Of a stretch of 64,000 nt of DNA, positions 7,607-17,056 are shown in pieces. The notes under the pieces were generated by a model, which was not told the DNA's origin, ran no database searches, and saw only the letters and a program-made list of their open reading frames with translations. A program made the translations under genes and the position numbers. This DNA comes from Rugosimonospora acidiphila (lineage in GTDB: Bacteria > Actinomycetota > Actinomycetes > Mycobacteriales > Micromonosporaceae): positions 186,001 to 250,000 of the forward strand of contig NZ_BAABJQ010000009.1 of assembly GCF_039543385.1 (NCBI RefSeq), in the 5' to 3' direction. Every line of letters starts with the position of its first letter. The stretch's first letter is position 1.

Positions 7607-9451
7607 ATGGGCCGCATCGTGCTCATTGGCCGCCTCGCCGTGCGTGACCTCCGGCGGCGCCGGGTCGAGACCGCGCTGCTGCTGCTCGCCATCGTGGCCG
7701 CCACCACGACGTTGACGCTCGGGCTCGTCCTGCGCGACGCGGCCAGCGACCCGTACCAGCGCACCCGGCAGGCGACCAACGGGCCCGACGTGGTGGCCAG
7801 CGTCAGCCGGTCCGAGCGACTTCCCGGCCTCGAGAAACTGGCCAGCGCCTCCGGCGTCATCGACCACAGCGGACCGTACCCGGTCGCTCCGGCGAAACTG
7901 GGGACGCCCGATCGGACCTCGGATGTGCAGGTCGTGGGGCGCGACGCCGAGCGCTCGTCGGTCGACGCGCCCGAGCTGGTGCGGGGCGGCTGGGTCGGGG
8001 ACGGCGGCGTGGTGGTCGAGGCCGCCTTCGCAGGCGCGCTCGGGCTGCGCGTCGGTGACCCGGTGACCCTGAACGGCCGGTCGTTCAGGGTCGTCGGCAT
8101 CGCGGTCACCGCGGCCATGGCGCCCTACCCGGCGACCTCCTGCGTGGTCGCCGTCGGTTGCGTCAACGGCGCGGTCCCCCCGGATCAGGCCGCCGAACTA
8201 CCGCCGGGATTGCTGCGCAATCCCGGACTTGTCTGGCTCACCCGGGCGGACGTGCTCGGTCTCACCCCCGACCCGGACTCCCTCTCCTACGTGATGAACC
8301 TGAAGCTGGCCGACCCGGATGACGCCCAGTCGTTCATCGACGCGCACCACGGCGAACACGACGGCGCCACCCCCATGCAGTCCTGGCGGGACGTCCTCCA
8401 GGACGCCACCGAACTGGCCGGAGACTCCCAGATCATCCTGCTGATGGGATCCTGGCTGCTCGGTCTGCTGGCCGTGGCCAGCCTCTCGTTGCTGGTCGGT
8501 GGCCGGATGGCCGACCAGATCAGGCGCGTCGGGCTGCTCAAGGCGGTCGGCGGCACCCCGAGCCTGGTCGCCGTGGTGCTGCTCGCGGAGTATGTGCTCG
8601 TGGCGATCGTCGCGGCGGCGGCCGGGCTGGCGATCGGCTCGCTGGCCGCACCCCTGCTCACCGCGTCCAGCGCCGGCCTGCTCGGCAGCCCGGGCACACC
8701 GCCGATGTCCGCCTCGACGGTCGGCCTGGTGACCGCCGTGGCGGTCGCGGTCGCGGTGGTCGCGACCGCCGTTCCGGCCCTGCGCGCCGCCCGGCTCAGC
8801 ACGGTCAACGCGCTGGCCGACTCGCCGCGTCCACCCCGGCGCGTCGGCTGGCTGATCGCGATCTCGGCGCGGCTGCCCGTCGCGCTGCTGCTCGCCGTGC
8901 GGGTCGCCGCCCGCCGGCCGCGCCGCATCGTCCTGGGCGTGGTCAGCATCGCGGTCACGATCAGCGGGATCTACGTCCTGCTGGTACTCGACTCCGTCCT
9001 CGCCACCCAACCTGTCGCCGACGGGTACGACGCGGCCCAGATCGGCGTGCTCCATCACGTGCTTCTGGTCTGGACGGTCATACTGCTCTGCCTGGCGGCG
9101 GTCAACGCCGTCGTCATCACCTGGGCGACCGTGCTCGACAACCGGCGCTCGTCGGCGCTGGCGCGCGCCCTCGGCGCGACCCCACGCGACGTGAGTGCGG
9201 CGCTGGCGGCCGCCCAGGTGCTGCCCGCGCTCGTCGGCGCCGCCCTGGGCGTCTTCCCCGGAGGCCTCGGACTGTTGACCGCGATAAACGTGATCACCGG
9301 TGGCGACAGCGACCGGGCCACGCTTCCCTCGCTCGGGCAGTTGCTGGCCGTGGTGCTGGCAACCGTACTCGTGGTGGCGGGGCTCACCGCCGTTCCCGCG
9401 CGCCTCGGCGGCCGGCGCTCGGTGACCGAGGCGCTCGCGTCCGGCGGGTGA
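7607..9451 (+). CDS. FtsX-like ABC permease (MacB-type, duplicated)
   Basis: 614 residues from an ATG after GAGGC. One N-terminal membrane segment (ETALLLLAIVAATTTLTL) is followed by an extracytoplasmic region of about 200 residues, then two FtsX blocks: ILLMGSWLLGLLAVASLSL with QIRRVGLLKAVGGTPSLV, and a C-terminal copy around VLLVWTVILLCLAAVNAV with RSSALARALGATPRDVSA. This two-block layout is usual for actinobacterial permeases encoded with a PadR regulator and a LolD-like ATPase. A perfect hairpin lies 16 bp after the stop. Confidence 0.9.
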   Translation: MGRIVLIGRLAVRDLRRRRVETALLLLAIVAATTTLTLGLVLRDAASDPYQRTRQATNGPDVVASVSRSERLPGLEKLASASGVIDHSGPYPVAPAKLGTPDRTSDVQVVGRDAERSSVDAPELVRGGWVGDGGVVVEAAFAGALGLRVGDPVTLNGRSFRVVGIAVTAAMAPYPATSCVVAVGCVNGAVPPDQAAELPPGLLRNPGLVWLTRADVLGLTPDPDSLSYVMNLKLADPDDAQSFIDAHHGEHDGATPMQSWRDVLQDATELAGDSQIILLMGSWLLGLLAVASLSLLVGGRMADQIRRVGLLKAVGGTPSLVAVVLLAEYVLVAIVAAAAGLAIGSLAAPLLTASSAGLLGSPGTPPMSASTVGLVTAVAVAVAVVATAVPALRAARLSTVNALADSPRPPRRVGWLIAISARLPVALLLAVRVAARRPRRIVLGVVSIAVTISGIYVLLVLDSVLATQPVADGYDAAQIGVLHHVLLVWTVILLCLAAVNAVVITWATVLDNRRSSALARALGATPRDVSAALAAAQVLPALVGAALGVFPGGLGLLTAINVITGGDSDRATLPSLGQLLAVVLATVLVVAGLTAVPARLGGRRSVTEALASGG

Positions 9452-9466
9452 CCGGGCCGGCTGTTC

Positions 9467-9498
9467 GCGGGCGCGGCCGGTGGCCCGGCCGCGCCCGC
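9467..9498. terminator. Hairpin between convergent genes
   Basis: A perfect 14-bp GC-rich inverted repeat (GCGGGCGCGGCCGG and its complement) with a 4-nt loop lies between the convergent FtsX and DUF4038 stop codons. It has no U-tract on either side, which is common for actinobacterial terminators. It could serve both genes. Confidence 0.7.
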
Positions 9499-9520
9499 GC
9501 GCCGGCGCGCGGCGCGGTCG

Positions 9521-10804
9521 TCAGCCGGTGAACAGGAAGAGGCTGTCGGAGAGGAACTCCGGCTGCTCGATCCGGGTGCGGCCGTCCTCGACCGTCAGGT
9601 TGGGCCGGTCCCGGTTGCGGGCGCCGAGGTTCCAGCACTCGACCTGCCAGCCGGACAGGTCCGCGTCGATCGTGACGGCGAAGGGGTGCGGCAGGTACAG
9701 GGCGGCGCGCCGCGGGCTTTCCTGCAACCCGAACCGGGCCCCGCTGCGATCGCCGACCACGAGATCCTGCCTCGACGCCAGGTCGTGGAGCCCGTGCGCC
9801 TCGACGAGGCGGCGCAGCAGGCCCACGTCCCAGGCGCCGTCGAAGCGCAGCGCCACGTCGGCCGGGAACGGCGTGCCGGAGAAGTGCTCGCCGTTGAACG
9901 GCTCCCCGGGCCGGTGCCAGGACCAGACGCCGTGCGCCCCGTACCCGAGGCCGGCTCCGGCACCGGCGAGCACCGACGACCACGAGGCGAGCCGGACGTC
10001 GGCGGCGGTGTGCCGGCCGCTGCCCTTGCCGTACCCGTGCCCCTCGTAGCACGGCTCCATGCTGACGATCGGCCGGCGGACCGGCATGGCACGCAGGCCG
10101 GTCGCCTGCTCGCCGGGCTGAGTGTCCCACCCTTCGTCGTGTCCGGCCTGGTACGAGTAGTAGTCCATGAGGTCGCCGCCGGTCAGCTGCGGCGGCTGCG
10201 TGACGTAGACGCCAGGGTGCAGCGTGAGCAGTGTGTCGGGTGCCTTTTCCCGCAGCCGGCGCAGCACCCGCTCGTACCGGTCGGCCGAGCGCGGGTCGGT
10301 GAAGTTGTCGTCGCCGCTGGCGGCGAAGGTGACGCCCAGATCGGCGAAGGATTCGATGACGAGGTCGACGTACCGGTCGGTCTGCTCCTCGGTGAGCACC
10401 AGCTCCGGGGTCAGCGCCGCACCCCAGGTGCCGGGGACGTAGTTGCACCAGAGCACCACGAGGGTCGGCACCATGCCGTGCTCGATGGCCAGCTCGAGCA
10501 TGGCCCTGGCGTTGGCGAAGTAGGCCGGGTCGGGTCGGTCCAGGTCCCAGGAGCCGTCGGCCGCGGGCAGGAACGGCGAGCGCTCCACACCGGCCACCGT
10601 CGAAGCGCTGCGGTCGTGCGGGATCGACAGGATGTTGATGTTCAGTGCGTTGAATCCCTGGCGGCGGCGCAGCCGCAGGTAGGCGCGCCACTCGCCGAGA
10701 GTCGGGCGGGCGAAGGCGCACCAGATGGTGTCGGACAGCAGGAACTGGGGCTCGCCGTCGACGAGAAAGCGGGGCGCGCTCGAGTCGATGGTGACGCGGG
10801 GCAT
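9521..10804 (-). CDS. DUF4038 glycoside hydrolase-like protein
   Basis: 427 residues. The N-terminus (FLVDGEPQFLLSDTIWCAF) and the following LRRRQGFNALNINIL match the start of DUF4038 proteins, which adopt a (beta/alpha)8 barrel and are assigned as putative glycosidases. GDDNFTD and SMEPCYEGHGYGKG provide plausible acidic active-site residues. The C-terminal 90 residues form the usual small beta domain (putative collagen-binding type). There is no signal peptide, so it probably acts on imported oligosaccharides. It is divergent from the ABC importer gene, and the shared promoter carries two candidate FadR sites. Confidence 0.8.
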   Translation of the reverse strand: MPRVTIDSSAPRFLVDGEPQFLLSDTIWCAFARPTLGEWRAYLRLRRRQGFNALNINILSIPHDRSASTVAGVERSPFLPAADGSWDLDRPDPAYFANARAMLELAIEHGMVPTLVVLWCNYVPGTWGAALTPELVLTEEQTDRYVDLVIESFADLGVTFAASGDDNFTDPRSADRYERVLRRLREKAPDTLLTLHPGVYVTQPPQLTGGDLMDYYSYQAGHDEGWDTQPGEQATGLRAMPVRRPIVSMEPCYEGHGYGKGSGRHTAADVRLASWSSVLAGAGAGLGYGAHGVWSWHRPGEPFNGEHFSGTPFPADVALRFDGAWDVGLLRRLVEAHGLHDLASRQDLVVGDRSGARFGLQESPRRAALYLPHPFAVTIDADLSGWQVECWNLGARNRDRPNLTVEDGRTRIEQPEFLSDSLFLFTG

Positions 10805-10867
10805 GGGACTCCGTTCGGCCGCTGCTGAGTTCGGGGTCGCGAAACCCGGTGTTTACATCCGGGGAAC

Positions 10868-10892
10868 TGGCATGTCAGCATACGGCATACCA
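10868..10892. promoter_or_regulatory. Candidate FadR-type operator pair
   Basis: TGGCATGTCA (10868-10877) and CGGCATACCA (10883-10892) lie 15 bp apart in the divergent gap between the DUF4038 gene and the solute-binding protein gene. Both are one or two bases off the 10-bp palindrome TGGYATRCCA. That form resembles UxuR/FadR-group GntR operators and recurs at other promoters of this locus. Confidence 0.6.
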
Positions 10893-10927
10893 CTTGATGT
10901 GTGACCCGTTGAGGAAGGTGAGCAACG

Positions 10928-12562
10928 ATGAATCGCCTCAACCGGAGGAGCTTTCTGGGTCTGACCGCGGGGCTGGCCGGCGCCGCGGCACTGAGCGCGT
11001 GCGGCGGCGGCTCCTCTGCGTCGCCCGCCGGAGCCCCGAAGGACCTCCTCCTACCTGACTCCGTGACGCCCCCGGCCCTGCCCGGACAGTTGAGCAGCAC
11101 GGTCGGTGGAGTGCTGCCGGCCTACACGCAGTACCCGGCCAGCCCCAAGCCGTCGGTGAGCGCGCCGCCCGGCTCCGGCGGCGACATCACCACCATGCAG
11201 GTCAACTACAACGCACCGCCGCCGGCGCTGTCCGGCAACATCTGGCAGCAGGAGCTGAACAAGCAGCTCAACGCGAACATCAAGGCCACCCTCGTCACCG
11301 ACGCCGACCTGGCGCAGAAGACGCAGACCTTCATCGCCAGCGGCGACATCCCCGACATCTTCTACCTGAACCTGCAGCCGAACAAGGCGCCGGCCGCGCT
11401 GGGCGCGGTGCTGCAGGGCGCCTTCATCGAGCTGTCGCCCTACCTCGGCGGCAGCCACTCGAAGGACTACCCCAACCTGGCGGCGCTCCCCGCCGTGTCC
11501 TGGAAGAACTCGGCGATCCAGGGTGGCCTCTACGGCGTGCCCCGCCCGGTACCGGCGGCCAACACCGGGCAGCCGCTGTTCCGCGCGGACTGGATGCAAC
11601 GGCTGGGCGGCAAGGCACCCACCAACGCCGACGAGGTCTACGCCATGCTCAAGGCGTTCTCCACCAACAAGACCTGGGCGTTCGGCGCGGTGACCCCCTG
11701 GGACCAGGAGTTCGTGCTGTCGATGTTCGGCGTGCCCAACAACTGGCGGCTCAACTCCGACGGGACGCTCACCAGCTACATCGAGACCGACGAATTCGAG
11801 GCCGCCCTGGAGTTCCTCGTCAAACTCTGGAAGGACGGCGGCTTCCACCCGAACGCGGCCAGCAACAACTACTCCCAGGAACAGGACCTCTGGACGGGCG
11901 GCAGCACCGGATTCTTCGGCGGCAACATGCTGGCGTCCCTGACCTATCTGCGCGGCACGCCCATCAAGGGGGTCGCCGACATGGTGGGCAGCATCAAGCC
12001 CTTCATCGCGCCCGGCAAGGACGGCGGCGCGGCCGGGTTCTACCAGGGGCCGGCGAGCTACGGCATGTTCTCCATCCCCAGCACGCACGCGAAGGACGAG
12101 AAGAAGGTCCGAGAGCTGCTCAGTGTGCTCAACTACTTCGCCGCGCCGTTCGGCAGCGCCGAGTACACGCTCATCAACTACGGTGTGGAGGGGCACAACT
12201 ACACGATGAAGGACGGGATCCCTACCCCGTCGCAGAACCCGGCGATGCTCGCCGAAATGGCCGGACAGTACGTACCCAGCCCGATCGAGGCGTCCATCTA
12301 CGACCCCGGACCGCCCAACGAATCCGCGACGATCCAGAAGTACTTCGAACAGGTCACCCCGTCGCTCGTCCCGGACCCGACGATGACGAAGGTGTCCCAG
12401 ACCCGGGTGGCCAAGGGCGCGACGCTCGACAAGCTGATCCAGGACGAGTTCAAGGCCATCGTGAGCGGACAGAAGCCCCTGTCTGAACTGGACACGTTAC
12501 GCAAGAACTGGAAGGCGCAGGGCGGCGACGCCGTACGCCGCGAGTTCCAGGACTCGAAGTAG
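10928..12562 (+). CDS. ABC sugar transporter substrate-binding lipoprotein
   Basis: 544 residues, start ATG after GAGGAAGG. A twin-arginine-like signal (NRRSFLGL) is followed by a lipobox (LSAC, Cys25), so it is a lipid-anchored, possibly Tat-exported binding protein. Size and motifs (EQDLWTGGSTGFFGG, GAAGFYQGPASYGMFSIP) match the large LplA-type family 1 binding proteins that deliver complex oligosaccharides to LplB/LplC permeases, which follow immediately. No ATPase is encoded in the cluster, so a shared MsiK-like ATPase elsewhere is likely. The glycosidases around it suggest a plant cell-wall oligosaccharide as cargo. Confidence 0.88.
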   Translation: MNRLNRRSFLGLTAGLAGAAALSACGGGSSASPAGAPKDLLLPDSVTPPALPGQLSSTVGGVLPAYTQYPASPKPSVSAPPGSGGDITTMQVNYNAPPPALSGNIWQQELNKQLNANIKATLVTDADLAQKTQTFIASGDIPDIFYLNLQPNKAPAALGAVLQGAFIELSPYLGGSHSKDYPNLAALPAVSWKNSAIQGGLYGVPRPVPAANTGQPLFRADWMQRLGGKAPTNADEVYAMLKAFSTNKTWAFGAVTPWDQEFVLSMFGVPNNWRLNSDGTLTSYIETDEFEAALEFLVKLWKDGGFHPNAASNNYSQEQDLWTGGSTGFFGGNMLASLTYLRGTPIKGVADMVGSIKPFIAPGKDGGAAGFYQGPASYGMFSIPSTHAKDEKKVRELLSVLNYFAAPFGSAEYTLINYGVEGHNYTMKDGIPTPSQNPAMLAEMAGQYVPSPIEASIYDPGPPNESATIQKYFEQVTPSLVPDPTMTKVSQTRVAKGATLDKLIQDEFKAIVSGQKPLSELDTLRKNWKAQGGDAVRREFQDSK

Positions 12563-12564
12563 CG

Positions 12565-13539
12565 ATGACCGTCGCCACCACCCGCCACACCGCCACCGCG
12601 GGCACGCCGTCCCCGACCGATTCGCGCTCCGCGCGGTCGGCGGGGACAGTGTCCCGGATCCTGCGGGAACGCTGGATGTACCTGTTCATCGTTCCCGGGG
12701 TCGCGTACTTCGTGATTTTCCAGTACGTGCCGCTGTTCGGAAACCTGGTCGCGTTCAAGAACTATTCGCCGTTCCTCGGGTTCAACGCGAGCCCGTGGGT
12801 CGGCCTGCAGAACTTCACCGACCTGTTCAGCGATCCCGAGTTCCTGACGGCGCTGAAGAACACGGCGCTGATCAGCCTGATGCAGATCCTGTTCGCGTTC
12901 CCCGCGCCGATCGCCCTGGCGCTGATGCTCAACAGCCTCATCTCCGAGAAGGCGAAGCGGCTCGTCCAGTCGGTGGTCTACCTGCCGCACTTCTTCGGCT
13001 GGGTCATCGTCATCTCGATCTGGCAGGCGGTGCTCGGCGGGGTCGGCCCGATGGCCAGCCTGCTGAACAGCCTCGGCCACGGCCACGAGAACGTGATGGC
13101 CGACCCGCACACGTTCCTGGCGCTGGTCACCGCGCAGGTGGTGTGGAAGGAGGTCGGCTGGGGGACCATCATCTTCTTCGCCGCGATCTCGGCGATCCCG
13201 GTCGAGCGGTACGAGGCGGCGGCCGTCGACGGCGCGAACAGCTTCCGGCGCATGTGGCACGTGACGCTGCCGGGCATCAGCAACGTCATCGTGCTCCTGC
13301 TGATCCTGCGGCTGGGCACCGTGCTCTCGGTCGGATTCGAGCAGCTGCTGCTCCAGCAGGACGCCGTCGGCTCGGGCGCGGCTGAGGTGCTGGACACGTT
13401 CGGCTACTACCGCGGCGTCATCGGCGGCCAGTGGGGCCTGGCCACGGCGGCCGGCCTGTTCAAGGGTGTCATCGGCACGGTACTGGTGATCAGCGCCAAC
13501 CGGATCGCCAAGCGCACCGGGAGCGGAGGGCTGTTCTGA
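12565..13539 (+). CDS. ABC sugar transporter permease (LplB-like)
   Basis: 324 residues, starting two bases after the binding-protein stop. Six membrane segments are apparent, from YLFIVPGVAYFVIFQYVPLF near residue 38 onward. The EAA loop reads YEAAAVDGANSFRRMWHVTLPGI (about residues 214-236), the contact site for the ATPase. The motif NYSPFLGF and overall length match LplB-type permeases of the CUT1 family. It overlaps the next permease gene by one base. Confidence 0.9.
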   Translation: MTVATTRHTATAGTPSPTDSRSARSAGTVSRILRERWMYLFIVPGVAYFVIFQYVPLFGNLVAFKNYSPFLGFNASPWVGLQNFTDLFSDPEFLTALKNTALISLMQILFAFPAPIALALMLNSLISEKAKRLVQSVVYLPHFFGWVIVISIWQAVLGGVGPMASLLNSLGHGHENVMADPHTFLALVTAQVVWKEVGWGTIIFFAAISAIPVERYEAAAVDGANSFRRMWHVTLPGISNVIVLLLILRLGTVLSVGFEQLLLQQDAVGSGAAEVLDTFGYYRGVIGGQWGLATAAGLFKGVIGTVLVISANRIAKRTGSGGLF

Positions 13540-14432
13540 TGAGCGCGATAGGCCGACCGCCCTGGCAGAACCGCCCGACCTGGCCGGTGCAGACCCTCAA
13601 GGGCATAGTCATCGCGGGCATCGTGTTCGTGATGCTCTACCCATTCGTGTACGTGGTGGCCACGAGCTTCTCCGGCGACACCACCAGCGTCTCGGGAAAT
13701 GGCCTGCTGCCCACCCACTACTCGTTCGCCGCGTACAAGGCGATCTTCTCCGGCAACGTGGTGCTGCGGTCGCTCATGATCTCCATCGGAGTGACCCTGG
13801 TTGGCACCGCCCTGTCGATGATCATCACCATCGGCATGGCCTACGGGCTCAGCCGCACCCGGGATGTGCCGGGCACCCGCTTCGTGCTCTACGCCGTGCT
13901 CGCCACGATGCTGTTCACCTCGGGCATCATCCCGAACTACCTGCTGATGAAGTCGCTCGGGCTGCTCAACTCGTACTGGTCGCTGATCCTCCCCGGGGTG
14001 GCCAACGCATTCAACATGGTGGTGCTGCGCAACTTCTTCATGGAGATCCCCGCCGACCTTTTCGACTCGGCGCGCATCGACGGCGCCTCCGAGTGGCAGA
14101 TCCTGACCCGCATCGTGCTGCCGCTGTCCAAGGCGGTGCTGGCGGTCGTCGCGCTGTTCTACGCCGTCGGGTATTGGAACGACTTCTTCAACGCGCTGCT
14201 CTACCTGAATGACAGCACCAAGTGGCCGATCCAGCTGGTACTCAACCAGTACGTGATCCACGGCCAGAATCTCGATCAGGCCGGCGCCCCGGCCTCCGGT
14301 CAGCTCCGGGTGGCGGCGCAGTCCATCCAGATGGCGGTCGTCGTGGTCGCCACCGTCCCGATCCTCGTGGTCTACCCGTTCCTGCAGCGATACTTCACGA
14401 AGGGCGTACTCACCGGTGCGATCAAAGGTTAG
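13539..14432 (+). CDS. ABC sugar transporter permease (LplC-like)
   Basis: 297 residues from the ATG at 13539, preceded by GAGCGGAGGG; the same frame is open upstream but inside the previous gene. Membrane segments include IVIAGIVFVMLYPFVYVVAT and VVVVATVPILVVYPF. The EAA loop is in DSARIDGASEWQILTRIVLP. With LplB and the lipoprotein it forms a CUT1-type importer lacking its own ATPase gene. The downstream beta-mannosidase gene starts at or within its last bases. Confidence 0.9.
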   Translation: MSAIGRPPWQNRPTWPVQTLKGIVIAGIVFVMLYPFVYVVATSFSGDTTSVSGNGLLPTHYSFAAYKAIFSGNVVLRSLMISIGVTLVGTALSMIITIGMAYGLSRTRDVPGTRFVLYAVLATMLFTSGIIPNYLLMKSLGLLNSYWSLILPGVANAFNMVVLRNFFMEIPADLFDSARIDGASEWQILTRIVLPLSKAVLAVVALFYAVGYWNDFFNALLYLNDSTKWPIQLVLNQYVIHGQNLDQAGAPASGQLRVAAQSIQMAVVVVATVPILVVYPFLQRYFTKGVLTGAIKG

Positions 14433-14436
14433 CCCG

Positions 14437-17007
14437 TTGGATACCGGCTGGACGCTGCGCGCACCGGACGGCAACGAGTACCCCGCGACGGTGCCGGGTT
14501 GCGTGCACACCGACCTGATGGCCGCCGGGGCCATCGAGGATCCGCACCTGGGCGACAACGAGGCGCGCACCCAGTGGATCGGCTGGGCGGACTGGCGCTA
14601 CCGGACGCGCTTTGTCGCCGAGCACGCGCCCGGCGACCAGGTCGACCTGGTCTTCCACGGGCTGGACACGGTCGCGGCGGTCAGCCTCAACGGCACACCC
14701 CTGGGCCGGACCGAGAACATGCATCGCGGCTACCGCTTTCCGATCGCCGCCCTGCTCGCGCCCCCCGACGACGAGGCCGGCGACGAGACAGCCGCCGACG
14801 AGACAGCCGCCGACGAAGCAGCCCCGGCCGAAGCGGCCGGCGTCGACGCGGCAGCCTTCGAGGAAGCGGCCGGGCCGGCGGTCAACGAGCTGGTGGTCGA
14901 ATTCGCCTCGGCGGAACGGTTCGCCGAGGCCCGCAGCGCCGAAACGGGCGGCCCCCGGCCGAATCCGTTCGGCCGCACCTATCCGGCGATCCGCAAGATG
15001 GCGTGCAACTTCGGCTGGGACTGGGGGCCGGACCTGGTCACCGCCGGCATCTGGCGACCCGTCGAGGTGCACCGCTGGCGGATCGCCCGGCTCGACGAGG
15101 TCCGGCCGGTGATGCGCCACGACGAAGACGGCTGGACGGTCGAGGTGACGGTCGACCTGGTGTACGCCGGCGATCCGGCATCGGTCACCGTGACGGCGCG
15201 GGTGGCCGGGGCGCAGGCGAGCGTCCAGACGGCCGGTCGCACCGCGGTGCTGCGGCTGGCGGTCGACTCGCCCGACCTGTGGTGGCCGACGGGGTACGGC
15301 GAGCAGCCACTGTACTGGCTACGGGTGGACGTGCGGCGCGACGGCGAGGTGCTCGACGAGTGGCGCCGCCGCGTCGGCTTCCGCACGGTCGAGCTGGACA
15401 CCTCGCCCGACGAAATCGGCTCGGCCTTCGTGCTGCGGGTCAACGGCCGGCCGGTGTTCGCCCGCGGCGTCAACTGGATCCCCGACGATACCTTCGTCAC
15501 CCGGGTGGGCCCCGCGCGCTACCGCGAGCGGCTGGGCCAGGCGCTGGCCGCGAACGTCAACCTGGTTCGGGTGTGGGGCGGTGGGCTCTACGAGTCGGAC
15601 GCGTTCTACGACGTGTGCGACGAACTCGGCCTGCTGGTGTGGCAGGACTTCCCGTTCGCGTGCGCCGCCTACGCCGAGGACGAGCGGCTGGCCGCCGAGG
15701 TCGAGGCCGAGGCACGGGAGAACATCGTGCGGCTGTGCCCGCATCCGAGCCTGATCCTGTGGAACGGCAACAACGAGAACATCTGGGGCTGGTTCGACTG
15801 GGACTGGCAGGCGTCGCTGGCCGGCCGCACCTGGGGCGAGCGTTACTACCTCGAGTTGCTGCCGCGCCTGGTGGCGCGGCTCGACCCGAGCCGGCCGTAC
15901 TGGCCCGGCAGCCCGTACTCCGGCTCCATGGACATCCACCCGAACGACGACCGGCACGGCGTGAGCCACGTCTGGGACGTGTGGAACGAGAAGGACTACC
16001 TCGCGTACCGGCAGCGCACGCCGCGGTTCGTCGCCGAGTTCGGCTACGAGGGGCCGCCGACCTGGTCGACCTACCGCCGCGGGATCGGCGACACCGGAGG
16101 GATGCACCAGAAGGCCCTGGACGGGAACGCCAAGCTGGAGCGTGGGCTGACCGAGCACTTCGGCAAGGCCGGCGACTTCGACGACTGGTTGTTCCTGACT
16201 CAGCTCATCCAGGCGCGCGCGATTCAGGTTGGCGTCACGCACTTCCGGTCCGCCCAGCCGAGGTGCATGGGCACCATCTGGTGGCAGCTCAACGACTGCT
16301 GGCCCGGCCCGTCCTGGGCGGTGGTCGACGGCGACGGGCGGCGCAAGCCGGCCTGGTACGCGCTGCGAGACGCGTACCGGCCGAGGTCGTTGAGCATCCA
16401 GCCGGCCGACAGCGGGCTGAAACTGGTTCTGGTTAACGACACCGACCTGCCCTGGACCGGTACCGCCACGGTGTCCCGGTACGACTTCGACGGGACGGTG
16501 CGCGCCAGCCGCGAGCTGGTGGTGGACTGCGCGCCTCGCGGTGTGAGGCGGGTACCCCTTGACAACGTTGTCACCGATCCGGAGCGGCCAGACCGGGAAC
16601 TCCTCCGCGCCACGCTCGCCGAGGCCACGGTCCCGGGTCCGGCTCCCGCCCCGGGCTCGATTTCAGGCCCGGCCCCGATTCTCGGGCCGGGCTCGGTCTC
16701 CGGCCTGGCCCCGGCCGACTGGTTCTACCTGCCCGACCGCGAGCTGAGCTACCCGCCGGCCGAGTTCGAGGTCGAGGGCCGGCCGGTTCCGGACGGCTGG
16801 GAGGTCGACGTCCACGCGGCCACCCTGCTGCGCGACGTCTGCCTGTTCCCGGACCGGCTGGATTCTTCGTCCACAGTGGATCACATGCTCGTCACGCTGC
16901 TGCCCGGGGAGCACGCCCGGTTCCGGGTCCGCTCGACCACGCCGCTGCCCGGCGCCGACCTCGGCCGGTCCCCCGTGCTGCGCTGCGCCAACGACGCACA
17001 ACGGTGA
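14437..17007 (+). CDS. Beta-mannosidase, glycoside hydrolase family 2
   Basis: About 856 residues from a TTG at 14437 (AAAGG 9 bp upstream). A GTG at 14416 overlapping the permease is possible. The N-terminal sugar-binding domain (GWTLRAPDG, VPGCVHTDLM, RTRFVAE) precedes an immunoglobulin-like domain and a TIM barrel. The acid/base Glu447 is in WNGNNEN and the nucleophile Glu534 is in VAEFGYEG. It has no signal peptide, so it probably trims imported manno-oligosaccharides from the non-reducing end. Two low-complexity inserts are odd: an Asp/Glu/Ala run near residue 115 (15-bp DNA repeat) and a Pro/Gly-rich stretch near 730. Confidence 0.9.
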   Translation: MDTGWTLRAPDGNEYPATVPGCVHTDLMAAGAIEDPHLGDNEARTQWIGWADWRYRTRFVAEHAPGDQVDLVFHGLDTVAAVSLNGTPLGRTENMHRGYRFPIAALLAPPDDEAGDETAADETAADEAAPAEAAGVDAAAFEEAAGPAVNELVVEFASAERFAEARSAETGGPRPNPFGRTYPAIRKMACNFGWDWGPDLVTAGIWRPVEVHRWRIARLDEVRPVMRHDEDGWTVEVTVDLVYAGDPASVTVTARVAGAQASVQTAGRTAVLRLAVDSPDLWWPTGYGEQPLYWLRVDVRRDGEVLDEWRRRVGFRTVELDTSPDEIGSAFVLRVNGRPVFARGVNWIPDDTFVTRVGPARYRERLGQALAANVNLVRVWGGGLYESDAFYDVCDELGLLVWQDFPFACAAYAEDERLAAEVEAEARENIVRLCPHPSLILWNGNNENIWGWFDWDWQASLAGRTWGERYYLELLPRLVARLDPSRPYWPGSPYSGSMDIHPNDDRHGVSHVWDVWNEKDYLAYRQRTPRFVAEFGYEGPPTWSTYRRGIGDTGGMHQKALDGNAKLERGLTEHFGKAGDFDDWLFLTQLIQARAIQVGVTHFRSAQPRCMGTIWWQLNDCWPGPSWAVVDGDGRRKPAWYALRDAYRPRSLSIQPADSGLKLVLVNDTDLPWTGTATVSRYDFDGTVRASRELVVDCAPRGVRRVPLDNVVTDPERPDRELLRATLAEATVPGPAPAPGSISGPAPILGPGSVSGLAPADWFYLPDRELSYPPAEFEVEGRPVPDGWEVDVHAATLLRDVCLFPDRLDSSSTVDHMLVTLLPGEHARFRVRSTTPLPGADLGRSPVLRCANDAQR
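14782..14823. repeat. 15-bp in-frame tandem repeat in the beta-mannosidase gene
   Basis: Nearly three copies of GACGAGACAGCCGCC encode DETAA repeats inside a surface loop of the N-terminal sugar-binding domain. The loop is absent from typical family members as far as I can judge. Confidence 0.65.
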
Positions 17008-17056
17008 CCGGGACCCCACCCGGCTCACCCACACATACCGTACGAGGAGGTCGTTC